A stretch of 64,000 nt of DNA from Prosopocoilus inquinatus (GCA_036172665.1 CM069876.1:3410001-3474000), one strand, 5' to 3'; shown: positions 22,871-34,600, counted from the stretch's first letter. Numbers and translations: made by a program. Notes: generated from the sequence alone by a model not told the origin.

Positions 22871-24630
22871 TGCTACGTGCATCGCAGCCAGCGACTATCT
22901 CTCGCATGGTGTTTGTCGCGATCGGGACGGTCGAACCTACCTGTGTGAAGATGGAGGGTATTCTCTCGCAAAGTAGTGCCCAGCTCAGGGATACGGTCGT
23001 GGGTAATGGGTTACGCGGCGAGATAGCCGTAACAATATTCTCCCGAGAGTGGGGGCGGGGAGAGAGAGAGAGGGGGCGCCACCTAGCGTAGCTTTGCGAG
23101 GGAGTGGGCTACCAAATACCTCACTAGGAAAATATTTGGGGGCCACAGTGAGATTCAACACTAAAGGGTCCCAGGATCTTGTTCAAAAACCCAAATGGTT
23201 CGTTTCCCCAGTTAAATCCCCAAGTTTTAACAACAAAAAAAAAATAAAATAAAATAAAATAATAAAGAAAAATTAATATTAAATCCTAACAAAAAAAAAA
23301 ATTAAAAAAATGTCAAAAAAAAGATAACAAAACCAAAATAACCCCGGAAGGGGGAAAATGGGGGAAATTAGCCTGATGGGGGGGACGTTCGGCGAGATAT
23401 TGTTCGTAAAATTAATCCAATAAATAATAGTGAAAATTGCGGTCACGACAGGAAGGAAAAGTAAAGTAAAAGTTGTTGACTTATCGTTACTCCCCACGGG
23501 TAGGCGACTCCGTTAGTTTTACAGCAGCACCGCGGGCTTGGGGGAAACGGCGATCCCTCGAAAGGTGACAAAAGCACGCTCCGAACAACACGCTGAATCA
23601 CGATGGCGTGGGCCTACTGAAGCATCGGAATCCGACTGCCGTACCAAGAGGGGGGCGGGGGACTTGCTAAATAAAGAAAAGGAAAAATCACACAAAGTAC
23701 AAACCAAAAGGGAAATATTTAGACATACCCACACCTCTAGCAGTGAAGTAGACGCAACTCAAGAACCAAAGAAGAGCATGTGGCACAAAATGGCGGTGCA
23801 GGAGATCAACGCGTGGCCGCGCAAATCCGATCGCACCTAGGCGCAGGTTGCAGATACAACCATCCAACCTGAGGTGGTAAGATCCCCAAACGGGAAAGCG
23901 ATTCTTCGTCCCAAAATGGAACCTCGAAATCCAACCACAACGGCTAAACCAAACCTCAGTACACGACCAACAAAACCCCTGCACTCTCTTGCAACAGCCA
24001 AAGAACAACTGACTCACGAATGCCGGGAAAATGAAGTCGAAAACCCATGCGCATCCGACTGAGCAAGAGGGGGGAAAAGAATAGACGAAAAATCCCTAAA
24101 AGTTCGCGAAACGAAAAAGGAAACAAGCTGAACCGAAAGGAATAAACAAACGCGAAAGGAAAGAAAGAAAACAGGAAACGAGATCCTTCGTTGACACACC
24201 GTAAAACAAATATGTCACCCTTACATCCGAGAAGTTTACGCTAGGGTAAAAAGAAAGTCGCAGATGGCAACCCTGAATAAACAATCCAACGCACATAACC
24301 TCAATCCAAGAAATCAACAAAACTCCTTTCCGTGTTTCGCACAAAGGGGCAAAGCCCGAAGAAGTTTGGGGGGACACGAATAAATACGCCGAAGCCATGC
24401 GCGAGGATGGAAAACAATCCGAGATCGCTCTGCGGTAAAACCACCAAACAAGGTACGTGCGACAATAGATAGAAAGCGATTGCACGAGCTAAAATTTTAC
24501 AGAAGCACGCCGTATGAGAGACATCCAGCGTAACCAAAACAAGGGGGGAAGAAGTGTAACACGGATCTCGCACCGAAGGAAAAGAGCACAGCCTGTACGA
24601 ACAGGAGGAAACGGAAAACCGAACGTAACA
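22871..24630. mobile_element. solo-LTR-like insertion, 1760 bp, GC-richer than surroundings
   Basis: The insertion starts TGCTACG and ends CGTAACA: TG...CA ends with a 7-base imperfect inverted repeat typical of insect LTR retrotransposons. A 4-bp GCGG duplication flanks it (22867-22870 and 24631-24634). The sequence is much more GC-rich than its surroundings, with purine-rich runs and a TAAAA-type simple repeat at 23230-23330. I see no gag, pol or tRNA primer site and no internal copy of the ends, so it is best read as a single long LTR left by recombination. Several open frames of 60-130 codons on both strands have no family resemblance. Confidence 0.65.
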
Positions 24631-25347
24631 GCGGATTAATATTGATGAATCTTTGAATCAATCTGGACCGAAAAAAGTTTTCCTACGTCTAAACTATATC
24701 AGCCTCAAATGAGGATTAAATTACATTGGCCAAAACATGTGACAGATTTGGAGTTTCTAACAGAGCAGCTGCTTCAATCCATTGTCTCTGCCGTTTTACA
24801 AGATATTGGTATAATTACCAAGGAAGACACATCAAAATTAATGGACTAGCGTAAAATACTCAAAGGGAAAGAATAAATAAAAGTTCGCTCGTCATATCTG
24901 AATGAGCATTAGTTTGACCAAAAATATTTGAACAAAAATTTAAAGAAAATATTAGAGCTCGTAATTCAAAGGAATGCTTACTATGCTCAACCAGAAAATA
25001 TTTTGTTGAGTATGATAACTAATGAGAGGCGACACGTAAGAGAATTATGGCTGAAGCCTATGCTTAAATCCAGGGCCAAGTTAAGCCAAATTACGAACAA
25101 TGCTACGAGGCAATTCAAAATTTCGCGTGTGCTAAATTTTTCAAAATATTCCTACCAAACACAATCAGTGGTACGTTGTGTGAAATTGGTGACAAAGGCT
25201 AGCATGTCCGTCGTTGGATCTGACTCAAGAGATGGTTTAATCCGAGCTAGAATCAAGTCACGACAAGATCTACCAAGTTTCGCGACAAAATCAAATTTTC
25301 AAGTAGTTTCGGAGTCTAGGAGTTTTGCCAACTTCCGGTCGTTTTGA
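24631..25347 (+). pseudogene. multicopy arthropod gene of unknown function, 3' part
   Basis: Beyond the LTR-like insertion the same gene family resumes. With one GCGG copy discounted, the reading frame of the 5' part continues directly into NIDESLNQSGPKKVFLRL. Further blocks in shifted frames are GVSNRAAASI and VSAVLQDIGIITKEDTSKL. Then, after a degraded stretch, AYYAQPENILLSMITNERRH and VRELWLKPMLKSRAK follow in the frame from 24928. This order (NRAA, LQDIGI, AxPENxLLxMxxDxRxHxREL) matches the family. Multiple shifts and stops make it a pseudogene. Confidence 0.65.
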
Positions 25348-25710
25348 TATATTTTTATATTGGAGGTAGAAGAAATTTTTCAAATTTAATAAGATTTTAC
25401 AGGAAAATTACTTAACTAAATAGGCAACTTTTGATAGGTAATGCGTTTAAAGATTTGCAAAAAAGCCATTTCGCCCCAGCCTAATAATAAGAGCCTTTGA
25501 TCTTGGCTTTGATATTGCCCTAATTCCTGTGCAAAAATTTAAAAATAGTCATACTTCTGCAGAGAAATTGTTTAGATAAGTCGTGTTTTCTATTTTGCTT
25601 CAATTTTTAATGGAACAGTATTATTTAATTTACCTTCTGTTTCATTTAAAATGTAAAACAAATTTTTAAAAATCACAGTATTCTGTAGAATTACAAAAAA
25701 AAATGAATTA

Positions 25711-25830
25711 AAATGTTGCAATGGAATCATTGAGGATCCTCTGGATAGCTGATTTGACCTTATTTTAGGCCTATTCAGGGGAAGAGTAGCTCGAGCAATC
25801 TGGACCAGCTGACCAGGGGATGTTTGAGAT
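25711..25830 (-). repeat. ~120-bp dispersed hammerhead-like repeat, copy 4
   Basis: On the + strand it contains GTTGCAATGGAATCATTG, ATAGCTGATTTGACCTTATT and GGCCTATTCAGGGG. The GAAA box has become CAAA on the minus strand and the CTGAAGA core is CTGAATA, so it is inactive. Confidence 0.65.
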
Positions 25831-27403
25831 GTTTTGAAGGGTTTTTAACGAATTTAGAAATTGCTGCCTACCTTTATGAAAATTACGGAAATTTATAAAT
25901 ATTGTAAATATAAAGTGAATATTCTGAAATTTAGAAATTCCATTATCTTGGGCTTGGCTTAAATCTGGAATGCAATAATAAAAGAAAAAACGGAAAAGAG
26001 ACAAGACGCGTCAATCCGTAAGAGTGAGTAAGACATGTTGTCTGCACTAGGAATGCTTAAGAGAAAGACGAAGAGAATAATAAATAAAAATAAAATCTAC
26101 AGCATTTAGTTAACAATTGTAAATTTGATTCGTTCTTTATTATCACTGAATTTTGCCCTGCGGTTTTATCTTCTTATCATCAAACACCGGCGATTTGCTT
26201 CCCATTCTCTTTCTCTTACGAATATCTATCGCAGTAAGCGGTGTGTCTCACTCATCGGAGTAATATCACAGGGCGGCACCTTTGATGTTGCCCGGCAAGA
26301 TTCCGTAACTTTAGCCTTTGTTTAGGTAGTTGATAATGTCAGTTTGCCATTTTGATTAACGAATAAAGAATTAATGATAATACCGTGAAATCATATGATT
26401 AACAGTACACTGTGTTTCGTAACCTTACACTATCTGATCTAATAAACCGCCTAAACAATGGCGGCACGAGAAATGGCGGGAATGTCAGCCTTCGCAACTG
26501 TATGTAGTAATCTGCGGCGATATTACGATTTCATGTTGGCGTTTACTTATAATCAGGGGGTGGAAGTTCGGGACCTTTCCTAATCAATCAGTGTTTTATA
26601 ATACAACGCTATCCCGCCACGGCAACCCAAAAATACGTCCTCTGCTTATTATCCTTTTATTATAAAAGATGGAGATTTTGATTGTAAAGATAATTTAGTT
26701 TAAGCTTAAAACTTTGTGGAAACTTTTTTGTTTGGTACTGCTGATTCATCTTTGGCCACGTGATATGCTTTACGTCTCTTTTCGTACTATTGGTTGTGGT
26801 TTATGATTTTGTACTTGCTTGTCTTTCTTTCTCTTAAAAAATTGATTGGCCAAAAGTATTCATTCAATATGAAGCAATAATTTTAAGAATTGCTTCATTC
26901 ATGACAGGCGTTTTTATAGTAAGTATACAGTTTTATCGGTAGTTGGTAGGATTTTATCGCCGAAAATTGTTTCAGCCTTGAGCTATTAAACCTTTGCCAT
27001 AACTTAAATCCTTACAAATATGTGGTTTCATCCGAAGCGAATTTGACGCCTCTGTATTTATCCGCAAGCGTGTGAAATGATTAGTGTAGTAGAGTGAATG
27101 CCGGGCAACAAAAACAAGTGCTTTAATTTAATTAATAAATCGTCATTATCCTTCCTTCGAAAGGTTTTAATCGCCTTCGCAAAAAGCCGTTTCTAAATGT
27201 TTTATTAATATGTGGGTACCCACATTCCTTGCGGCGCTCAAGTTTTTCAGATACACTATATTAACCGGCTTGATATTAAAGAATTCGCCACCATTTAAAT
27301 TGCTTTCATGCGTGTATTAAATCATCTGCATTAAAATTCAATTTTTTTTTAATGGACGGGGCTTAAATGTGAATATGAAATTAAATTTTTTCATTGGTTT
27401 CAG
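25831..27403. other. sequence upstream of the mirror exon
   Basis: No upstream mirror exon was recognised. The 26455-26660 segment (ATGGCGGCACGAGAAATGGC, CCTAATCAATCAGTG, GCTATCCCGCCACGGCAACC) is GC-richer and looks non-repetitive, a candidate regulatory block. An ATG at 26459 opens only 41 codons without Iroquois resemblance. The polypyrimidine tract before the exon is present. Confidence 0.4.
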
Positions 27404-27715
27404 AGTGCAGTATCGTCGGGACCTAGTCAGTCGTCTCCTCCACCTTCCAACATGGCCGTGACGTCTTCAGCACCCACTCCGGGAAGTCCTCCGTCTTCTC
27501 AGCGTTGTTGCGATACCGGAAGACCGATTTTTACGGACCCTATAACGGGGCAAAGTGTGTGTTCTTGTCAGTATGAACTTTTAGGATATCAAAGACTTGC
27601 GGGTAGTGTACCTGGTCTGCCCGCGTTATCTATGTATAGCGCACCTTATCCTGATGGAATGGCGGCGTACTTCCCCGCTTTAGGAGCTGATCAAGCACCG
27701 TTTTATACGACGACG
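27404..27715 (+). CDS. mirr: mirror (Iroquois homeobox protein), N-terminal coding exon
   Basis: This is an internal coding exon of 104 codons. It begins after a pyrimidine-rich tract ending in TTTCAG at 27398-27403 and ends at the donor GTAAG (27716). The frame is open throughout and phase 0 at both edges. The peptide carries the Iroquois-family signature before the homeodomain: RCCDTGRPIFTDPITGQ, then SVCSCQYELLGYQRLAG, then the proline/alanine/tyrosine-rich PYPDGMAAYFPALGADQ. The LLGYQRL and ALGADQ wording is closer to mirror than to araucan/caupolican. Iroquois proteins are nuclear TALE-class transcription factors that pattern the eye, thorax and ovary in flies. An in-frame ATG at 27452 follows 16 open codons. 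It could be a start, but the clean acceptor suggests an upstream exon that I did not find. The reading frame also continues 7 codons into the intron before a stop at 27737. Confidence 0.88.
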
Positions 27716-27737
27716 GTAAGTCTAGCAGGATTTTTGT

Positions 27738-28843
27738 AATGCGAAACCGTTTTATTTTTTACTTCCTCTTTTGGGGATTCCTCACACAACGACCATTTTT
27801 TTTCTTATAGATAACAATATCTTGCTTTAATTAAATTATACATATTTATCATTTTATAATTTCTCCAGTACTGAAGAAATGTCATTGAATGCAATATCTA
27901 TTATGAAAGTAAGTTTGTAGGGAGACAAAATCTGAACAATTCTAAAAATATGGACAAGTAGACAAGTATGTACACCCGCCGATAAAAGTAATGCCCAGGC
28001 CTAAGCGGCTCAACTGCAATGCATAAAATTTGGACAGCCCTTAAAATTCGACCTTATTTTACGATGTCTCTCTTCGTTGCGTTTATGTAACTCGCAGGTA
28101 ATTCTTGCCTGATCGATTTTCAGTTTCACATTCAGAGAAACGAAATTTTAAATTTTGTACGCAGGCATATTGTTTAGTAATTAAAATAATAATTTAAAAA
28201 GAATAAAACTTTTATGGCTTTGATATTCTATTTTATACGTCAATGCGTTTAGCAATAATTCTAATATATTTCCCTGACAACCTAAAATGGAAAAAAACAG
28301 ATTACAAATTTCAATATAAAGAGATCGATAACTGAGAAAATAATAACATTTCCGGAATTGCTAATGAAAGGATAAAATTGTAAATTGTGACTGGTTTCAG
28401 GGACCCCTTAAATGAGCCGACACCAATTTTTCTGAAAAAAATGTTTATATTACAAGAATCATGTCAAAATCACTTCAGGTATTTTCTTGTAAAAAAAGAA
28501 AACAAAATCTAAGCAACCCATGAAAAAATGAAAAAAATACAGCTAAAATTAATCTAGTATGTTTATTTATTAGGAGTATTATTTTTTGTAATTTTGGATG
28601 GATTTGGCAGAAAAAAATTAAAACTATTTTAACAATAAATGAATAACAGAATTACGTAAATACCATTTACTTAAAATTTTTATTGTCCCTAAAAGCAAAC
28701 TAATAATAAACATGTAGATTACTTTAAACTGCCTTTAATTTATTTTTCCCAGGTTTGCTTCACTTTTTTTTTAAGAGCAGGCTTGAAATCAACTGAAAAT
28801 TACCAAAAATTAATTCTAACATAAATCCTTTTCAGGAAAGATA
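27738..28843. other. intronic A+T-rich stretch, nothing recognised
   Basis: Intronic DNA with no repeat boundary or coding motif that I can support. Confidence 0.4.
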
Positions 28844-29821
28844 CAGGGTGACTACGAGAGAATTCCTACCCCATTTAACTTCTTTTTGATTTTTGATTTC
28901 AGGAAAAAATGTTTAATACAAAACTTATAGGGACTAATTCAAAGTTTCTCCGTGTGCTTATAGAAAAACAATTGATGATCAGATAAACGAGATATAAACT
29001 AAACTTAAGTTTCTTTAAATGGAACACCCTGTATATTATTACGATTTTCGATTCTAAATTAAATTCTACTGGTATTACGTATATAATAAAACCAATAATG
29101 TAGAAGGTGTCCATAAAATAATTCCTATTTAATTTATTTTATTTTTGAATTTTAGAAATAGAAAACTGGAATAATGATTATTTTATACTAAGAGATGTGA
29201 ATCAAAACATTTTAAATAAATTTACACTTTGCATAAAAAAAATTGAAGACGCTTTGAATATGTTTTACGTTAAATTTTTAGTCATTTTTTTTAAATTCAA
29301 TTTTTCCGAAATATTTTTCGTTTCTAGTTAAAAAGTTAATTTTTAGAAAACATGTAAATCGATTTAATATGTTAAGGGTAAAATTTTATTTAATGTTATT
29401 TTATTTAAAACCAGAACTTCGTTTATTTCCTTGGGTATCCGACGTTCAATTGTCTGTTGTGAGTATCTGTAGCAGTACAGAAATAAATTCTACAATTTTT
29501 TTTAACATTTTTCTTTCTAAAATAAAAAAATAAGAAAAATTAAACAGGAATTATTTTATAGACACCTTCTACATTATTAGTTTTATTGTACATGTAGTCC
29601 CATTAGAATTTTATTTTGAATCGAAAAACGCAATAAAATACAGGGTGTGCCATCTAAAAAAAACTTAAGTTTAGTTTATATCTCGTTTATTTGACAATCA
29701 ATTGTTTTTCTGTGACCACACAGAGAAACTTTGAATGAAGTAAGTTTTGTATTAAGCATTTTTTCCTAAAATCAAAAATAAAAGAGTTAAAGGGGGTGGG
29801 AATTCTCGCGTAGTCACCTTG
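28844..29821. mobile_element. Tc1-type foldback element with ~280-bp inverted repeats
   Basis: TA dinucleotides flank CAGGGTGACTACG at 28844 and CGTAGTCACCTTG ending at 29821. The arms 28844-29131 and 29546-29821 are inverted copies along their length: CAATTGATGATCAGATAAAC opposite GTTTATTTGACAATCAATTG, and AATGTAGAAGGTGTCCATAA opposite TTATAGACACCTTCTACATT. The inner 415 bp carry no transposase. Confidence 0.85.
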
Positions 29822-29823
29822 TA

Positions 29824-31099
29824 CCATTTAAGGGGTTCTCGAATATAGCGACATACTAAGACTTTAAGTAAAAAAATGCTAATAATCTTAATAATAATAA
29901 TAAATTATATAAATAAATAATAAAAAGTCATAGCAGACCTTGAGAATTAAAACTTACTGTCGGGAATTTTCATCAGAGTAAAGCTTCTGAAGCTCGCACT
30001 TAAAAGAATCAGGAAAACATATTTATTACGTTGGTGTTTCCATTCTAAATGGGTTATACTGTATAAAACGTCACACGTTGAGAACAATGTAAGTGACACT
30101 ATACAAGAATGTTCATTTTTGACCTTCATTTATATTTAACTTCTACTACAAGAACGTCACTGTACGAAAATTAAAACAATACTAAATTGTTTCATTAATA
30201 ACAAAAGAATTGCTACAAACAATATTTTAATGGTAATCTTTTTAGGACAAAATATTATTAATTAAAATAAATAAAATATTAGAACGAAAAATGTAAAGTG
30301 TAAATTTTCGAAGTTAGATTCCATGTAAATATTACCGAAGACGATTGAACAAATCGCGAATTTTGCAAGAAATACCTAAATTGTGGTACAACTAAGAAAC
30401 GGCTAAGGGTGAACTGCTCCACCAAAACAATTGCAAGGCGGTTGCATCAAGGCAAAACAATGTAGATAAATTCATTCATTCTGGAAGTAAATTTTATTAT
30501 CTAGTGTCAGTTACCTGCGAAAGCAATGGCGTAAACCCCGATTTCAGTGCAGAATTTTAAGGGTTGTCCAATACTAATACACCACAGTTAACAGCGTCAC
30601 TAACCTGGGCTTTACTTTTGTCGACAGCTATACCTATCATATTACACAATGCTATAGAAAAATCAAACGTTTTTTATTTTATTGTAAAATATGCAAAAAG
30701 AAAAAAAATACGGTGTCACTCTGCATCAATAATAATTTATTTTTCTCTTGTCCTGTAACCACAAAGAGGGCATAACCTTAATATTTCTGGCTTTACCTAA
30801 CAATTCAAAAAAAGTAAAAAATTAAACTAATAGTTATAAAAGTAAGTGCGTAGAGTCAAGGTGGAAGTGGCTAATAAGAATAGTGGCATTTTAGAAAATC
30901 GAGGGTGCTGATTCCAATTCGGGTGCCCGTTTCTGCGTAATAGCTTTCTTTTGGACGAGGGGAGCAGTTCTTTAAAGATACAGTCGATTTGTAAGCTATT
31001 TTAGGCACTTTCTAATTACTAAAATGAAATACTCGAAGATACTCTGAGTAGCTCCGAAGTAGCCCTGAACAGTTCCGAGTAGCTCATTCTTGTAAACGG
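29824..31099. other. intronic A+T-rich stretch
   Basis: An AAT/ATA-rich simple patch lies at 29880-29925. A short repeat of GTAGCTC/GAGTAGCT phrases lies at 31050-31085. No gene was recognised. Confidence 0.4.
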
Positions 31100-32180
31100 A
31101 AAACACCTTTTTTTGCAGAGCAAGTAATTCGGACTTGTTAGTAGAATTTTTTGTCACGATCGGAACTGTTACGGTCTTGGAAACATTAAGCAGTACACCG
31201 TCAGATTAGCACCATTTTTCCATTTCTTCCACTATATGATTTGCCTTAACGATAGCTTCAGATACGGAATTATCTGAAGAAACAAAAGTTGTGTCATCCG
31301 CATATCTAGTTGTTAATGAGGTTGCTTGACATTCACTACTGGGCAACTCATTTATGAATAAGGCAAATAGGATTGGACCCAGTACAGAAACCTGGGGCAC
31401 ACCCACATCCACCTCAACAATGTCAGAAAACGTGTTATTTATAACTACCCTTTGAGATCTATTGGATATAAATGATCTAATCCAATCATTATCTCTGCCT
31501 TTGATACCCACTGCATCAAATTTATCACATAAAAGCTGGTGATTTGCCGTATCAAATACACGACTTAAATCACAATGTATAGTACAGTAAAGTTTTCTTC
31601 CTGTTATTTAATTCACTAATAGCCGTTTGCACAATGTCCAGTTAAAAATTAAACCAAGTTTAACAGTAAATCCAGTTTGCACCGCTGCTTAAACCGTAGT
31701 TAGAAACTTGCTAAACCAATTCAATTTAATCCGTCGTTCGTGCTAGTTTAATGTTGAGTTGGTGTAGCGAGTTTCTAACTACGGTTTATTTAAGCTGTGG
31801 TGCAAATTGGGTTTACTGTTAAACCAGGTTTAATTTTTAACTAGACATGGTGCAAATGGCTATAAGTAAATAATTGTATGTTGTGATTAGGGCGATAATT
31901 GTTGATCTGCCGTTTCTAAAACCATGCTGAGAGTCATTGTATAGATCGTATACATCGATAAAAGAATTAACTCTTTTGTGAAAAATCTTCTCAAATACAT
32001 TTGCAATTTGATTTTGTACTGTGTCTATAGTTGCTTACATCACGATGGATTCCTTTATTTTCGTATACGGGCACAATCTTCGAGAACTTCAAAGCAGAAG
32101 GATGTATTCCTGTGCGGAAGGATTCATTAATTATATGGCTCAATGGAAAGGCAACTAATTCAGCCACTGATCTCAAGAAA
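31100..32180 (-). pseudogene. Jockey/CR1-type non-LTR reverse transcriptase remnant
   Basis: Reading the minus strand from 32176, PLSHIINESFRTGIHPSALK and FSKIVPVYENKG are the RT N-terminal fingers. NYRP-like residues and FIDVYDLYNDSQHGF follow in shifted frames. After an inserted MITE come HCDLSRVFDTANHQLL and GIKGRDNDWIRSF, then GVPQVSVLGPILFALFINEL and the catalytic TRYADDTTF, ending with WCKSDGVLLNVSKT-type text. Motif order is that of Jockey/CR1-like LINEs. The element is dead: there are frameshifts, stops, and Val in place of Gly in the PQG motif. It is antisense to mirror. No endonuclease or 3' tail was identified. Confidence 0.88.
31620..31862. mobile_element. PIF/Harbinger-type MITE nested in the reverse transcriptase
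   Basis: TAA flanks both ends (31617-31619, 31863-31865). The 243-bp element is a near-complete palindrome with TAGCCGTTTGCAC and GTGCAAATGGCTA ends. Its arms carry TTAAAAATTAAACC/GGTTTAATTTTTAA and AACCGTAGTTAGAAACT/AGTTTCTAACTACGGTT. Discounting the insertion and one TAA joins two halves of the reverse-transcriptase reading frame. Confidence 0.9.
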
Positions 32181-34286
32181 AACTATGAATATTATCAGGT
32201 CCAGCGCATCGTTTCGTACACTTTTCGAAATAGAAACATAGACTGCATTAAATTTTTCTTGGCGACAGTATTATTTGACACAAAACAGCTGGAAGAACTT
32301 TCTATAAAATAGTTATTTAGGATATTGGAAACTGTTTTAGCGTCAGATACTTCGTTATTCATTGAATCAAGTTACGTTTTCATTTTAGAAAATAAAATAC
32401 TGCTTATTGTTTTCAGTTAATCATTTGATTAGTAAATAATATGATTTGATTAATAAATAGTTATTTAAGAAAGTTTATGACGTAATTTATCATTTGATAT
32501 AAAACAGTAGTTTTAGGAACTTAAGTACGAGAAGGTTTAAAACATAATACACCAATCGATTAAGTTAATTATGCGATTAAGCAATATCACTGGAAGAAAG
32601 TAAATACTATAAATTAAAATTATTTCAATCGTTGTTATATAACCTATCACAAACCTTAACAATGATATTAAGTAATTGTGTTTAACAGCATTTTATAAAA
32701 CCAGAACTTAGTAAACCTACACAAATGATCTTTTATTCAAAGCAAATCAAATATTTCAGTAAATACCTTCTTTTTTATTATTGCATGTATTAAAATGTAG
32801 AAATTATGAAATAATATTAAAAATCTCCTTAACCGTTAATAATTAGCGTGAAGGTAGCAAATTGGAAGTTATTTTTATGCAGCATATCACGAAGGCATAA
32901 AAATAATAACCGTTCGATTAAAAAAAGTTATTTCTCATAAATTGTTATCATTATCAAAACAGGGATTGTTTTACTGGAGCCTTCTTTAATGAAAACCAAA
33001 ATTTTGTTACTCCGGTAAACAAAAAGTATTTTCCGAAAACGTTGAACAAATATCTTGTAAACTATTGGACATAGCTCAACTAACTTATCTTAAAATAACT
33101 TAATAAAGTCAAATTCGTTATGATATACAGAGTGTTCGATTTAGAATAATAATAATACACCTTACAGACAAAATGAGGCACTCTGTACAGATGTATTCAA
33201 AAAGGCGTTGTACAGCTAGTGCTGCGTTGAATAATAATTTTAATAATAATTTAATAATATTTTTGTTGAATAATATTATTATTGCCAGGAACCGTGTATG
33301 TAACAAAACTTGTACAACTTTTCTTGAAGTTCATGAATGTACGTACAAGTTACACAGTACAAATTCTGTACAACACTTTTTTGAACATGACTGTATCTTC
33401 CAAACTAATGGCCGAGCGTGAAAAGATGAACTTATCTATAAAATAATTTTTTCGTATTAATCAACAGGAACGGAGCTATAGAAGAGACCATATGTGATGA
33501 CACAACCTGTGTATTAAAATGTGTTACTTTACTTACGGTCGATGTTAAGGACAGAAACAAATGAACCAAATGACAACAAGGAAGTTTCTGTAAGAAACTG
33601 ATGAATATCATTGAATGAACTTTATGAAAACAAGAAAAGCTGACTATGGACGACCCTACAAAGATGAGCTCGGCCACTATGTCTAGCATTCTGGCGTTTA
33701 TATTTAGGATCCCCTTTAGAATAAATAAAAGTTTACCGACATAATTGCTATACCTATATTACAGCAAAATATTGGATTTAAATTAAAAAGTTAAAAAAAT
33801 TCAATAATTTACTAGGTAATTTCTCCTCATGGAATCTTCGTTGCAATAATTCCCAGTAACTATAATAATTGCAATTTCACAGCGTAATACGAATAGATTT
33901 TCGATTTCCAGTGCCAGTTAAACCTGCGGAAATGGCATGGATGTAAGTACATTTATTTGCATGAACGTGTAATCACTTTTCAATGTAAAACATGCAGTCG
34001 TAATCAGTAAATCCTTGTGCTCGACGTACATTTGCCGGTTTCAGGTTTAAGTTTTATGTGTAATTTGTTTGGCATTAAACATGTGTAGGTATGTACTGGG
34101 AAGTAACAAAATGCAGACAGAATATGCAGTAAATTGCAACAAAACAGTTTTATAATATCAGTAATAGTGTCAGACATAACACTATATCACACACTGTGCT
34201 CTTATACCTTGGTATTTAACTATATGGTATTACCTATTGCAGTAACTTTCTTTTTCTAACAAAAATTTAGCTTATTTATATTACAG
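32181..34286. other. intronic stretch, mostly unassigned
   Basis: ACAGAGTGTTCGATTTAGAA at 33126 resembles the ends of CAGGGTG-type repeats. The short frames at 33118-33690 show no family resemblance. CAGCATATCACGAA at 32880 recurs at 49731 (see findings). Confidence 0.35.
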
Positions 34287-34420
34287 TTGAAGTTTGTTCT
34301 TGTCCGATGAAAATAGTAAGTACAAAGTATTTTTAATCTCAAACCGGACAAAAACGTTGAGTGTGTTCCCTTCATTTTTCTGTCCGGTTTGAGATTAAAA
34401 AAAACTTTGTACATACTATT
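34287..34420. repeat. hairpin repeat related to 44743-44868
   Basis: ATAGTAAGTACAAAG...AATCTCAAACCGGACA at 34314-34350 is inverted at 34381-34420. The flanks TTGAAGTTTGTTCTTGTCCG and AACGTTGAGTG match 44743-44812, so it is a rearranged copy of the same repeat. Confidence 0.7.
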
Positions 34421-34436
34421 TATATTACTAGAAAAA

Positions 34437-34600
34437 TTTTGTGCAAATCGTTTTTGATTGCAGTGAAAACCTCGAGCAGCCTCTGTACAGCTGTTTCAGC
34501 CCTGCTTGGGGCTTCTTCAGCAGAGACGTAGCTCGACATTCCCACTGCAAACAAAAACAAAAAGTGATAGTAAGATGTCGCTATTTTATCTATTTATATT
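34437..34600 (-). repeat. ~120-bp dispersed hammerhead-like repeat, copy 5 (best preserved)
   Basis: Closest to copy 1 (4729-4850), including the flanking GTAAGATGTCGCTATTTTAT, which also follows copy 1. It therefore represents a distinct subfamily from copies 2 and 3. Confidence 0.85.
34481..34525 (-). ncRNA. hammerhead ribozyme candidate, intact core
   Basis: Minus-strand reading: stem I CTCTG/CAGAG (5 of 5), CTGAAGA core (fits CUGANGA), stem II AGCCC/GGGCT (5 of 5) around a 6-base loop, GAAA, then a two-pair stem III (AC/GU) around AGCU, then A at the cleavage position (GUA) directly before the 3' strand of stem I. All strictly conserved core bases of a hammerhead are present. The tiny stem III is the form described for Penelope-like elements and animal retrozymes. 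It lies in the mirror intron but on the opposite strand, so it would not cut the mirror transcript. Confidence 0.7.

Noticed and set aside
23049..24573. Many frames of 60-130 codons on both strands
   Set aside because: The segment is GC-rich and therefore poor in stop codons; frames exist on both strands and none matches gag, pol or a host family.
26459..26584. ATG with 41 codons, considered as the mirror start exon
   Set aside because: Lacks the Iroquois N-terminal wording (YTQFGY-type) and a convincing donor.
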